The notes beneath the pieces were generated by a model that had not been told where the DNA came from, made no database searches, and was given only the letters and a program-made list of their open reading frames with translations. 35,212 bases of DNA from the NCBI RefSeq assembly GCF_004328075.1, contig NZ_SJFN01000045.1:1-35212 (forward strand), in the 5' to 3' direction. Below are positions 6,670 through 13,645 of the stretch, piece by piece. The position numbers and the translations under genes were made by a program. This DNA is from Siculibacillus lacustris (GTDB lineage: Bacteria > Pseudomonadota > Alphaproteobacteria > Rhizobiales > Ancalomicrobiaceae). Each line of letters starts with the position of its first letter. The first letter of the stretch is position 1.

Positions 6670-6992
6670 CGCGTCACGCCTTGTCTGAGAGTGAGCATCC
6701 CGCCGTCACAGCGGATGAAGTCGCCGCCCGAGGCGGTGAAGCCGAAGTCCCAGACGTAGGATCCGGCTACGAGCGGACTGATCACGCTCTGCGGCGCCGA
6801 GAACACGACGACCCCGGTGGAATAGGTCGCGCGACCGTTGGCGGTGTTCATGTCGAGAACGAGATTCGCCGAGGCGGCATCGGGCCGGACCTGGAGACGC
6901 CAGGCGGCGGCATCGAGACCGTAGGCCGCCGCCCACGGCGTCACGTCCAGCGACAATTGGAAATGCGCCGTGTTGTAGGCCGAGATATCCAT
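6666..6992 (-). CDS. Tail-region protein, probable fibre or baseplate accessory (108 aa)
   Basis: The product begins MDISAYNTAHFQLSLDVTPW and reads as an all-beta domain with alternating hydrophobic residues (WRLQVRPDAASANLVLDM, YVWDFGFTASGGDFIRCDGG). Small beta proteins of this kind occur just upstream of fibres in several phages and may attach or cap the fibre. It overlaps the fibre start by 4 bp (ATGA), so the pair is translationally coupled. A terminator-like hairpin lies just upstream. No family is assigned with certainty. Confidence 0.6.
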   Translation of the reverse strand: MDISAYNTAHFQLSLDVTPWAAAYGLDAAAWRLQVRPDAASANLVLDMNTANGRATYSTGVVVFSAPQSVISPLVAGSYVWDFGFTASGGDFIRCDGGMLTLRQGVTR

Positions 6993-7005
6993 GGCCCCTC
7001 CTCAG

Positions 7006-7027
7006 AGAGAAAACCCGCCACTGGCGG
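7006..7027 (-). terminator. Short GC hairpin followed by TTTT (possible partial terminator)
   Basis: On the minus strand CCGCC-AGT-GGCGG is followed directly by GTTTTCTCTCT. It lies in the 67-bp gap between the 158-aa chaperone-like gene and the 108-aa fibre accessory gene. The stem is only 5 bp, so termination would be partial at best; it could reduce expression of the second fibre module relative to the first. Confidence 0.4.
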
Positions 7028-7059
7028 CGTGTCGGTCCGGGGCTCGCGAGCCGCCGCGT

Positions 7060-7536
7060 TCAGTCGGGCCAGACGAGCGGCGGCAGCGCGGCGAGCACCG
7101 CATCCACGGTGGGGACGGCCTCGGCCCCGCTCCGCACCGCGGCGAGGGTGGCGAGCGCGGAAGCCCACACCGCGTCACGCCAGGCGACGAAGGCCTTCGC
7201 TTCCGCCGACCAGGTCGCGTTCGTGGATGCGACGTAGCTGGCGCAGCTTTCGGCGCCGTCATACCCCCGACCACGCGCCTGCGACTGGACGAAGCGGCCG
7301 ACCGCGGACTGCATCACCGCCTCGATCTCGGCCGCCGTGGGAACCGGCAAGATCTTCTCGACCAGTTCAGGAACGCCATCGATGATCGCCACCGCCTTGC
7401 CGCCGTTCAGGCCGGCGAGGAGTTCGGCGTGCTGGGCGCCGGTGATCTCGACGACCGTCGACGGCATCGCCGAACCGTGGATCTCGGACGAGTAGAACCC
7501 CCCGGAGGCCGGGTCGTAATAGATCTGATCGGACAT
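7060..7536 (-). CDS. Tail fibre assembly (chaperone-like) protein (158 aa)
   Basis: The start is ATG 7536 with GAGG 6-7 nt upstream; the frame extends to 7548, but only through a TTG codon. The N-terminus MSDQIYYDPASGGFYSSEIH, then STVVEITGAQHAELLAGLNG (about residues 27-46), matches the usual opening of caudoviral tail-fibre assembly proteins: a Tyr/Phe-rich strand followed by an E/D-rich helix and GKAVAIID. The C-terminal half is helical and Trp/Ala-rich. These chaperones fold or attach the fibre encoded immediately upstream, here the 315-aa fibre, whose stop lies 8 bp before this start. The TAP-type assignment is by pattern. Confidence 0.7.
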   Translation of the reverse strand: MSDQIYYDPASGGFYSSEIHGSAMPSTVVEITGAQHAELLAGLNGGKAVAIIDGVPELVEKILPVPTAAEIEAVMQSAVGRFVQSQARGRGYDGAESCASYVASTNATWSAEAKAFVAWRDAVWASALATLAAVRSGAEAVPTVDAVLAALPPLVWPD

Positions 7537-7544
7537 GATGTGCC

Positions 7545-8492
7545 TCAATAGCCGATGGCGAAGATCATGGGAGCGGCCGCGGGGCTGCTCACGTCGGCAT
7601 AGGTCGAGAGTTCCAGTGCAATCACGCAGGACGCCGCGGTCTTACTGATGAGTTCGAACCAATAATCGTTACCGCCACCGTTCGAAGTGTTGATCTTCGA
7701 CGTGATCACGGTCAGACAAGCCGTGGGGAAGGTCATCGGGAAGGTGACCGTCTGCATCGCCAAATCCGCGTGCGACGAGGTCACGTCGGCGCCGGTCGCC
7801 CACTGGAGGATCAGGCCGGACGGCAGCTTCTGGTAACCGTTGGACGCGAACAGATGGACGTCGTTGATCTTGGTGTCCACGTAGGCGGATCCGGCGACCG
7901 ACACCCAGTTGGACCCGTCGGATTCGACGACTGCGGTTCCCTTGGTGGCGAGCGAGAGCGTCGTGACGACGGTTGCGATGCCGGGTCCGACGAAGCCGCC
8001 GGCGACGGTGGCGAGCGTCTGTGAAACGCCCGAGGCGTTGTAGACGGCGAACTGTGCACCGCCGTTCCCGACCGGCGTCGGGAGCGTCGTCGTCACCGTC
8101 GACGCCGCCGTGATCTCGACGAGTTTGCCGGCATCGCCAGCCGTCAAGGTCGTCGCAGCGGCGAGGAGGCGAGCCGCCGTCGCGAACCCGGCCGGGGCGG
8201 ACAAGGGCCCGGCCATCGCGTCTCCGCCGCGGCCGATCCGCGAAGCGATCGATTTCCAGAGCATCAGATCGTCGGTGTTGTCCTCGGCGACGCCGCCCTG
8301 GCGGATCGCCTGCCGCAGGAGTGCGGTCACCTGATTGAGCCAACCGGCGAGCACCCGCGTGCCGTCTCCGGCGGTGAGCGAGGAACAACTCCGGAAGTAG
8401 GTATCGAGCGCCCCGAAGACGCGGTCTTCGCCGGGGCGGCTCGACGACACGTTGGCGGCGTTGGAGCCGGGACCGACCAGATCGGTGCTCAT
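7545..8492 (-). CDS. Tail fibre protein with gp53-like C-terminal domain (315 aa)
   Basis: The N-terminal part (about 1-95) includes DTYFRSCSSLTAGDGTRVLA and WLNQVTALLRQAIR, a baseplate-attachment-like helical region. The middle is a beta-helix-like stretch rich in Thr, Val, Gly and Ala. The C-terminus begins at VHLFASNGYQKLPSGLILQW, the hallmark of fibre tips found in many contractile-tail phages, followed by FPTACLTVITSKI. It is therefore a probable receptor-binding fibre. It overlaps the gp48-like baseplate gene by 1 bp and is followed by a fibre-assembly protein, the classic fibre/chaperone order. Confidence 0.82.
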   Translation of the reverse strand: MSTDLVGPGSNAANVSSSRPGEDRVFGALDTYFRSCSSLTAGDGTRVLAGWLNQVTALLRQAIRQGGVAEDNTDDLMLWKSIASRIGRGGDAMAGPLSAPAGFATAARLLAAATTLTAGDAGKLVEITAASTVTTTLPTPVGNGGAQFAVYNASGVSQTLATVAGGFVGPGIATVVTTLSLATKGTAVVESDGSNWVSVAGSAYVDTKINDVHLFASNGYQKLPSGLILQWATGADVTSSHADLAMQTVTFPMTFPTACLTVITSKINTSNGGGNDYWFELISKTAASCVIALELSTYADVSSPAAAPMIFAIGY

Positions 8493-9124
8493 CAGACGAC
8501 CTCATAGACTGTGGCGACATGCGCCGGAATCACACGGGAGAGCAGACAGATCAGAGGACCGACGTCCGGCCCGCAGCCGAGCGGCTGACCGGCGCCCCAG
8601 GCCGAATTGCCGGCGAGGAACGGCACCTGCATCGCGCCGCCATAGGCCGGCGACGCCGAAAGCGAGATCGCGATGACGATGGTGGCCATCGGCACGCCGT
8701 TGCCGGCCGACGAACATCCGGCCTGGAAGCATCCGGCCCCGACGGTCTGATCCCGCACGCAGGAGATCGACCAGCCCGCCCTTGCCGCGAGCGCCTGCAG
8801 GTCGACGCAGCGACCGCCGGTCGATCCGACCACCTTCGAGCAGAGGTCCGGAAAAGGGTCGCAGCCGTCCGGGAGGCCGTAGTCGATCCACCAGTCGTCG
8901 AGGCTCTCGTCGGCGGTGCGGCAGAAGAATTCGGCCTGCCACGAACACAGGCGGTCGTTGGCCTGGGTGAAGACGTCGGCGACCCCACGCCAGAATCGCC
9001 ACAGAACCGACCCCGGCGTGCGGGGCCAGGCCCGCCCGCGGGGGAGCGAGGCGAGCAGGCTGGCGTGGACCTCGTCGAGGCTCGGGCAGCGGTCGACGAG
9101 CGCGGAAGCGCTCGAACAATCCAT
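8492..9124 (-). CDS. Mu gp48-like tail/baseplate protein (YmfQ/DUF2313 type, 210 aa)
   Basis: This completes the baseplate wedge next to gp47. The N-terminus (LLASLPRGRAWPRTPGSVLW, about residues 23-42) and the segment AEFFCRTADESLDDWWIDYG (64-83, then LPD) match the YmfQ pattern, where a Pro/Arg-rich start precedes an E-x-x-W-x-x-x-LGLPD-like motif. The C-terminal half is cysteine-rich (seven or more Cys), which is unusual for a cytoplasmic phage protein and may indicate metal binding or disulfides after assembly. It sits directly after the gp47-like gene, exactly as in Mu. Confidence 0.82.
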   Translation of the reverse strand: MDCSSASALVDRCPSLDEVHASLLASLPRGRAWPRTPGSVLWRFWRGVADVFTQANDRLCSWQAEFFCRTADESLDDWWIDYGLPDGCDPFPDLCSKVVGSTGGRCVDLQALAARAGWSISCVRDQTVGAGCFQAGCSSAGNGVPMATIVIAISLSASPAYGGAMQVPFLAGNSAWGAGQPLGCGPDVGPLICLLSRVIPAHVATVYEVV

Positions 9125-9133
9125 CGGGAGACC

Positions 9134-10240
9134 TCAGAGGAAGGTGACGTTGCCGAGGGTGGCGATCGATCCGGCGGGAACGATCGGGTCCACCGCCGGT
9201 GCGATCAGGGTGTGGCGATCCTCGCCGCTGGCGGCCGAGATCGCCTGCGAGATCCACGAGCGCGAGAACGTGACGGGCGTCGCGAGAAAGGGCATGCCGG
9301 CGACGGCCGTGTCGCCCCCGGACGGCCGAGCACGACGGACGCCGAACAAGTCCCGCAGTTCGGCGAGCACGGCCTCCTGGACCGGTCGAGTGGCCGGCAG
9401 CAGCCCCGAAATCGTCACGTCGATCGGCAGGGCGGTCGGCGCGACCAACATCGGAACGGAACCTGCCGGCGCCTGTAGAGCGATCACCTGGGTGGCGACG
9501 CCGACGAGGGCCGGCGACGGGACCGCGCTGCCGGTCGAGCCATCGGCGAGGACGAAGACCCGCAGACCACCCGGCGCCGGCCAACAGCGTTCGACGTAGG
9601 CCGCCACCACGCCGGGAACCGACATGGCCCATCGAACGAAGTCGGCGGGCGTCCCCGCCCCCGGCGGGTTCTGTTTGCGAAACAGGAGCCGCGCTCGGTA
9701 GCTCTCGCGGCCTTCCGCGTCGACCCCGTCGACGATGGCGTCGACGGCGACGGTGAAGGTCGCGGTGCCGGTCACTCCGGACGTCGCCGACAGCGCTTGG
9801 CCGGAAAGACAATTGCCCGCTGCGCCGGCCGTGACGGCGGTCACCGGGAGTGAGAGGGAACCGGCCGCCGTCAGAGCAGCGGCGGTCGGCACCACGTAGG
9901 TCTGCCCATCGGAGCGCGTGAGGATCGCCCCGGCCGCCACGGTGACGGCGCCGGGCGCGACGAGGGTGACGGTGCCGTTCGCCACGGCCGCGGACTTGGG
10001 CGGCAGGGCATAGTCGCGGCCGTGTTCGATGAGACCGTCCCAATCGGCGGACCAGATGAAACGACGGCGTTCGACGATCGCCATGCGGCCATAGAGTTGG
10101 GCGAGCCCCTCGCCGATCACCTTGGCGGTCGGGCCGATGTTGTTCGGCCACAGCCACGCGTCGAGCCCCGGCAGAGCCGCGGCGAAGGCACGGCGGGTCC
10201 GCTCGACGAGCTCGCCGAGAGACGGAATCACGAGCGACAT
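9134..10240 (-). CDS. Mu gp47-like baseplate protein J (368 aa)
   Basis: This baseplate wedge protein (gpJ family) helps trigger sheath contraction. It starts MSLVIPSLGELVERTRRAFA, and the segment VIGEGLAQLYGRMAIVERRR matches the conserved N-terminal helix of baseplate J-like proteins. GREDYALPPKSA-type residues (here HGRDYALPPKSA) and the repeated beta segments GAVTVAAGAILTRSDGQTYV are typical. Near the middle, AEGRESYRARLLFRKQNPPG matches the conserved E-x-x-xRxR-x3 box, followed by GTPADFVRWAMSVPGV. Length and position between gp46 and gp48 agree with Mu. Confidence 0.92.
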   Translation of the reverse strand: MSLVIPSLGELVERTRRAFAAALPGLDAWLWPNNIGPTAKVIGEGLAQLYGRMAIVERRRFIWSADWDGLIEHGRDYALPPKSAAVANGTVTLVAPGAVTVAAGAILTRSDGQTYVVPTAAALTAAGSLSLPVTAVTAGAAGNCLSGQALSATSGVTGTATFTVAVDAIVDGVDAEGRESYRARLLFRKQNPPGAGTPADFVRWAMSVPGVVAAYVERCWPAPGGLRVFVLADGSTGSAVPSPALVGVATQVIALQAPAGSVPMLVAPTALPIDVTISGLLPATRPVQEAVLAELRDLFGVRRARPSGGDTAVAGMPFLATPVTFSRSWISQAISAASGEDRHTLIAPAVDPIVPAGSIATLGNVTFL

Positions 10241-10249
10241 GGGAACCTC

Positions 10250-10795
10250 TCAGCTGGAGACGGACGACCAGGCGAAGTCGTACTTGCCGTCGTGGATCAG
10301 CGAGCCGTCGCGATCGTAGAGCCGAAGAGCCCAGTTCAGACCGTGGTCGTCACTGCGGCGCTCGACGTCGACCTCGAGACGGATGGCGACCTTCGCCTGG
10401 AGGAGCGGCGCCATCGCGTCACGGATCATCGCCTCCGCCCAACGCTCGATCTCCGGCAACATCGATGCGCGCTCGAGCAGCCACAGGAGCGAGCCCATCT
10501 CGTCCTCGCCGAGGTCGGCGCGGACATCGACCGCGTCTCCCCACCATCCCCGCGGGTCGCCCGCCTCGACGAGTTTTGCGAGGGGGTGGGATGCCGGGCA
10601 GCGGCGATCGGTGAACAGGCAGAGAATCACCGCGGTGGCGAGAGGCGCGGTGGCGCGGAGCCCGCCGGCATTGCCGCTCGCGGCGCCGGCGAGTGTCCAA
10701 TCCGCCGCCCCGGTCGCCGGGTCGAGCACGGTATCCCAGCCCGGCCAGGACGCGGTCGAACAGGCTTCGGTGCTGCGCGTGTCGATGACGATCAT
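10250..10795 (-). CDS. Mu gp46-like baseplate protein (181 aa)
   Basis: This is the gp46-family baseplate wedge component, related in role to T4 gp25. LFTDRRCPASHPL (about residues 60-72) followed by DPRGWWGDAVD (79-89) and LGSLLWLLER-like text (MGSLLWLLERA) are the conserved elements: a short secondary segment, the RGWWGD box and the leucine-rich helix. The C-terminal half is a beta region (KVAIRLEVDVER, GLNWALRLYDRDG). Its start overlaps the stop of the gp45-like gene by 4 bp (ATGA), showing coupling. Confidence 0.9.
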   Translation of the reverse strand: MIVIDTRSTEACSTASWPGWDTVLDPATGAADWTLAGAASGNAGGLRATAPLATAVILCLFTDRRCPASHPLAKLVEAGDPRGWWGDAVDVRADLGEDEMGSLLWLLERASMLPEIERWAEAMIRDAMAPLLQAKVAIRLEVDVERRSDDHGLNWALRLYDRDGSLIHDGKYDFAWSSVSS

Positions 10796-11298
10796 TCGAT
10801 CAGCACCCGGGTCGAGAGGTTGGTGATGTCGGCAAAGCCGCCGGTGTCGGTCGTGCCCTGCATCGCGGCGGGCATGGCGGCGCCGTCGGACCCGAGCTTG
10901 ATGACCGGACTGTCGATGGTGACGGCGGGTGCCCGCAGCGTGATCTTGGTGGCGGAGACGATGCGGATCTCGGATTGCACCAGCGATACGATGTTGCCGA
11001 AGGCGTCGTAGATGGCGGTGTGACCGACGGCCAGATCCCGCGGGCCGTAGTCCGCATGGTCGAGGCCGAACAGCATCGCCCGATCCGAACGGCCGCCCAG
11101 CGCTGCGAGCAGTCCGACCGATCCGGGCGGTGGGCTCGACGAGAACCCGAAATCCTTGACCCGTGGCGCGAGGACCTCCTCGCCCTTCAGGCCGGTGCCG
11201 CGGATGATGTGCTGGGGGCCGGAGGCGTCGATGTCCGCCAGGCGCACGCGGCGGATCATCGCCGCCACTTGCGCCCGGGTCTCGGGATCATTCGACAT
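10792..11298 (-). CDS. Mu gp45-like baseplate spike / assembly protein V (168 aa)
   Basis: This forms the central membrane-piercing spike. The N-terminus MSNDPETRAQVAAMIRRVRL leads to an OB-fold-like part with GEEVLAPRVKDFGFSSSPPP (about residues 39-58), the conserved V.DFG..S.PP.G box of the family. A repetitive beta part follows (ALVQSEIRIVSATKITLRAP, VTIDSPVIKLG), consistent with a trimeric needle. It overlaps the hub gene by 11 bp upstream and gp46 by 4 bp downstream, as in Mu-type tail operons. Confidence 0.92.
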   Translation of the reverse strand: MSNDPETRAQVAAMIRRVRLADIDASGPQHIIRGTGLKGEEVLAPRVKDFGFSSSPPPGSVGLLAALGGRSDRAMLFGLDHADYGPRDLAVGHTAIYDAFGNIVSLVQSEIRIVSATKITLRAPAVTIDSPVIKLGSDGAAMPAAMQGTTDTGGFADITNLSTRVLIE

Positions 11299-12355
11299 TG
11301 CTCTCGTCCATGTCCCAGGCGGGTTTCGACTTGTTGCCCTTGCCCTTCTTGCCGCCGTAGGCGCGCGGGTCGACGAGGTGCAACACGGTCTTGGTCGCGG
11401 CCCCCTCCCCGCCGGACTGGGAGAAGGAGGCGGTTTCGATCAGCATGTCCTGGGCGAGTCCGAGGAACGGGCTCTCCACCCAGACCTTCCATCCCGGCGT
11501 CCACACGGTGCCGGACGGATCGCGCCAACCGACGACGGTGATCGAGGCGGTGAGGCCGCGGCCTGCCGAACGGTCGCGCCGGCCGCGGGCGCGGCGGGTG
11601 GCACCGGCGTGATCGATGTCGTCCTGAATCACCGTGATGAGCGGGCGGTGCCGCTTCACCGTCGCATCCGACGCGACAGCCTCGACCTCCAGCGCATCGA
11701 CCCCCATACCGAGAGGACGCTGCCCGCGGACATGATGCTTCGAATGCCGCTGACGGAAATCGTGGTCGGCTTCGCCGTGCTGCAGGTTCTGCCCTTCGAT
11801 CAGGCCCCCGGCGTGTTTCTTGGCGCGGCCGGCCCGGTAGAAGCGGATCGATCCGTCGGCCTCGCCGGCCATCGTCAATTCCTGACTGGCGCAGAGACGC
11901 GACAGACAGCCGAAGACACTCTCGCCCGGGTGGACCTGGACCTTGCCGATCTTGCCGAGCGTCTCGTCGGTGACGAAGCCCACGCCGAACCGATCGAGGG
12001 CGGTCGCCACGTCCTTCACCGTGACGTTCTCGAAACGCCCGGTCTCGTGCATCGCCGAGCAGTCGACGACGTCCTGGGCGCGCGATCGGCCATGGATCAC
12101 CACCTCGCCGCGATCGGGCGAGAGGACCGGACGACGGCGGTCGACATAGCCCCGACAGAGGAGATCGGATCCGGCGAGGATGTCGACGGCGGTCCCGTTC
12201 GGCAGCAGCGTCGCCAGCGCGGCGAGCCCGCCGACCGCCGCGGCGGTGACCTGGAACGACCGTGCGGCCTCGCGGATCGAAGCGGAGACGTGAACCACCT
12301 CCCAGTTGACGAAGTCTCGGCCGCCGGCCCGGACGATCACGGTTTCCACGGTCAT
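11288..12355 (-). CDS. Mu gp44-like baseplate hub protein (355 aa)
   Basis: This hub protein (gpP/gpD class) joins the tail tube to the spike. Start ATG 12355 overlaps the stop of the gp43-like gene (ATGA); the longer frame to 12538 lies inside that gene and is rejected. The N-terminus MTVETVIVRAGGRDFVNWEV is followed by AARSFQVTAA, the typical first hub strand and 'SFQ' box. Later segments RGYVDRRRPVLSPDRGEVVI and GRSRAQDVVDCSA are the conserved G-Y-x-D and R-S-x-x-x-D-x-x-D-C-S motifs of gp44. The C-terminus ends in basic KKGKGNKSKPAW. Confidence 0.92.
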   Translation of the reverse strand: MTVETVIVRAGGRDFVNWEVVHVSASIREAARSFQVTAAAVGGLAALATLLPNGTAVDILAGSDLLCRGYVDRRRPVLSPDRGEVVIHGRSRAQDVVDCSAMHETGRFENVTVKDVATALDRFGVGFVTDETLGKIGKVQVHPGESVFGCLSRLCASQELTMAGEADGSIRFYRAGRAKKHAGGLIEGQNLQHGEADHDFRQRHSKHHVRGQRPLGMGVDALEVEAVASDATVKRHRPLITVIQDDIDHAGATRRARGRRDRSAGRGLTASITVVGWRDPSGTVWTPGWKVWVESPFLGLAQDMLIETASFSQSGGEGAATKTVLHLVDPRAYGGKKGKGNKSKPAWDMDESNVE

Positions 12356-13638
12356 GACACCAGTGCCTCGAACACGCGCGGCATGAAGCCGGGGTGGGTG
12401 ACCTGATTGCGCGACACCAGTTCGGGCCCCCGGCTCGGATCCCGGTAGAGCACCCAGGCGAGTACCGTCGCCGGCAATTCGGCCGAGGTCCGGATGGTTC
12501 GGACCGGCGCGAGGTCGGCGATGGCCCGCGTCAGCCACTCGACCGCCGCATCCCGCACCGCGACCAGCGCGGTGCTCGGTTCGGCCGCCTCGGCCGCGCC
12601 GAGACTGTCCATCGCGACCAGGGCCCGTTCGGTGGCGACGACGAAGTCGGCACGCGCCGCAACGCCTTCCTGGCGGGAGGCATAGGTTGCCCGAACGATC
12701 GCCTCGGCGGTGACCGCGAGGCCGACCAGGCGCTGGACGACGTCGAGGCGAACCCCGTTGCGCGCCATGGCGAGGCGGCAGGTGGTGGCGGCGGTGACCG
12801 GCGCCGCGTCGGGGTCGGCGATGGTCCAGGGCGCGAAGGCATCGCGGACCCGATCCGGTCCGGCCGCCGAGTCGGCCTCGATGGCGAGGTCGCCGATCTT
12901 GCGCGCCAGGGCCAGGATCACGGCGCCGGCGTCCACACCGGTGGCAAGCGCGTCGAGGCCGAGCCCGGCGAAGCCGGAGACGACGTCGGACGCGAGGGCG
13001 AAGTCGGTCCCGTCCTCGATCGCCGCGACGACGGCGGTCAGGGTCGAGGTGACGGCAAGGGCCGCGACCGCATCGTCGAGGATGGTGCCGGCGACGAGGT
13101 CGAGACCGGCGACGAGATCGACCAAGCCGTCGGTGACGGCCGCGGTGACCCAGTCGACCGTGCCCATGAGATCATAGGCGGTGGCGAGCAGCCCGAGGGC
13201 TGCGGAGAGACCGTCGACCGCGTCGAAGACCGACTGGCCGAGGCTCGCCTGTGTGGCCAGGATGGCCGTTGCACCTTCCCGCAGGAACGTGATCTGCCAC
13301 GCGACATAACCGGCCTTGTCGCGCTCGCGCTCCCGATGCCACTCGTGGGCACGGGCGGCGACCGGCCCGTCGATCGGCAGGACCAACAGGCCGGGGCCGG
13401 GCTGGTCGAGCGCGGCGAGCAGGATCGCCGCGTCGGCGTCGGCGGTATCGGAGGCGAAATAGGCGGTCACCTGCCAACGCGCGACGCCGGACCCGAGATC
13501 CTCGTGGAGAGGGTCGTCGCGCCCGGGGAACTCGTGACTGGCGATGCGCCGCTTGCCGGCGTGCGTGTCCTTCTCGACCCAGAAGGGCACGCCCTGCCAG
13601 GACGCCGGCCACAGCGTCGAGAGCCAATCGCGCGTCAT
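12352..13638 (-). CDS. Mu gp43-like DNA circularisation/tail protein N (428 aa)
   Basis: The N-terminal domain (about residues 5-95) carries WQGVPFWVEKDTHAGKRRIA and HEFPGRDDPLHEDLG, then WQVTAYFASDTADADAAILL and GPGLLVLPIDGPV, the full DNA_circ_N pattern. In contractile phages this protein links tape measure and hub; the DNA-circularisation name is historical. The middle (about 130-260) is Ala/Asp-rich and helical and the C-terminus is helical. It follows the tape measure by 7 bp, as in Mu. Confidence 0.9.
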   Translation of the reverse strand: MTRDWLSTLWPASWQGVPFWVEKDTHAGKRRIASHEFPGRDDPLHEDLGSGVARWQVTAYFASDTADADAAILLAALDQPGPGLLVLPIDGPVAARAHEWHRERERDKAGYVAWQITFLREGATAILATQASLGQSVFDAVDGLSAALGLLATAYDLMGTVDWVTAAVTDGLVDLVAGLDLVAGTILDDAVAALAVTSTLTAVVAAIEDGTDFALASDVVSGFAGLGLDALATGVDAGAVILALARKIGDLAIEADSAAGPDRVRDAFAPWTIADPDAAPVTAATTCRLAMARNGVRLDVVQRLVGLAVTAEAIVRATYASRQEGVAARADFVVATERALVAMDSLGAAEAAEPSTALVAVRDAAVEWLTRAIADLAPVRTIRTSAELPATVLAWVLYRDPSRGPELVSRNQVTHPGFMPRVFEALVS

Positions 13639-13645
13639 GACAGCC

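Noticed and set aside
6236-6688. Plus-strand Ala/Glu-rich frame opposite the fibre shaft
   Set aside because: The low-complexity GC repeats leave open frames on both strands. The minus-strand frame continues into a full fibre protein.
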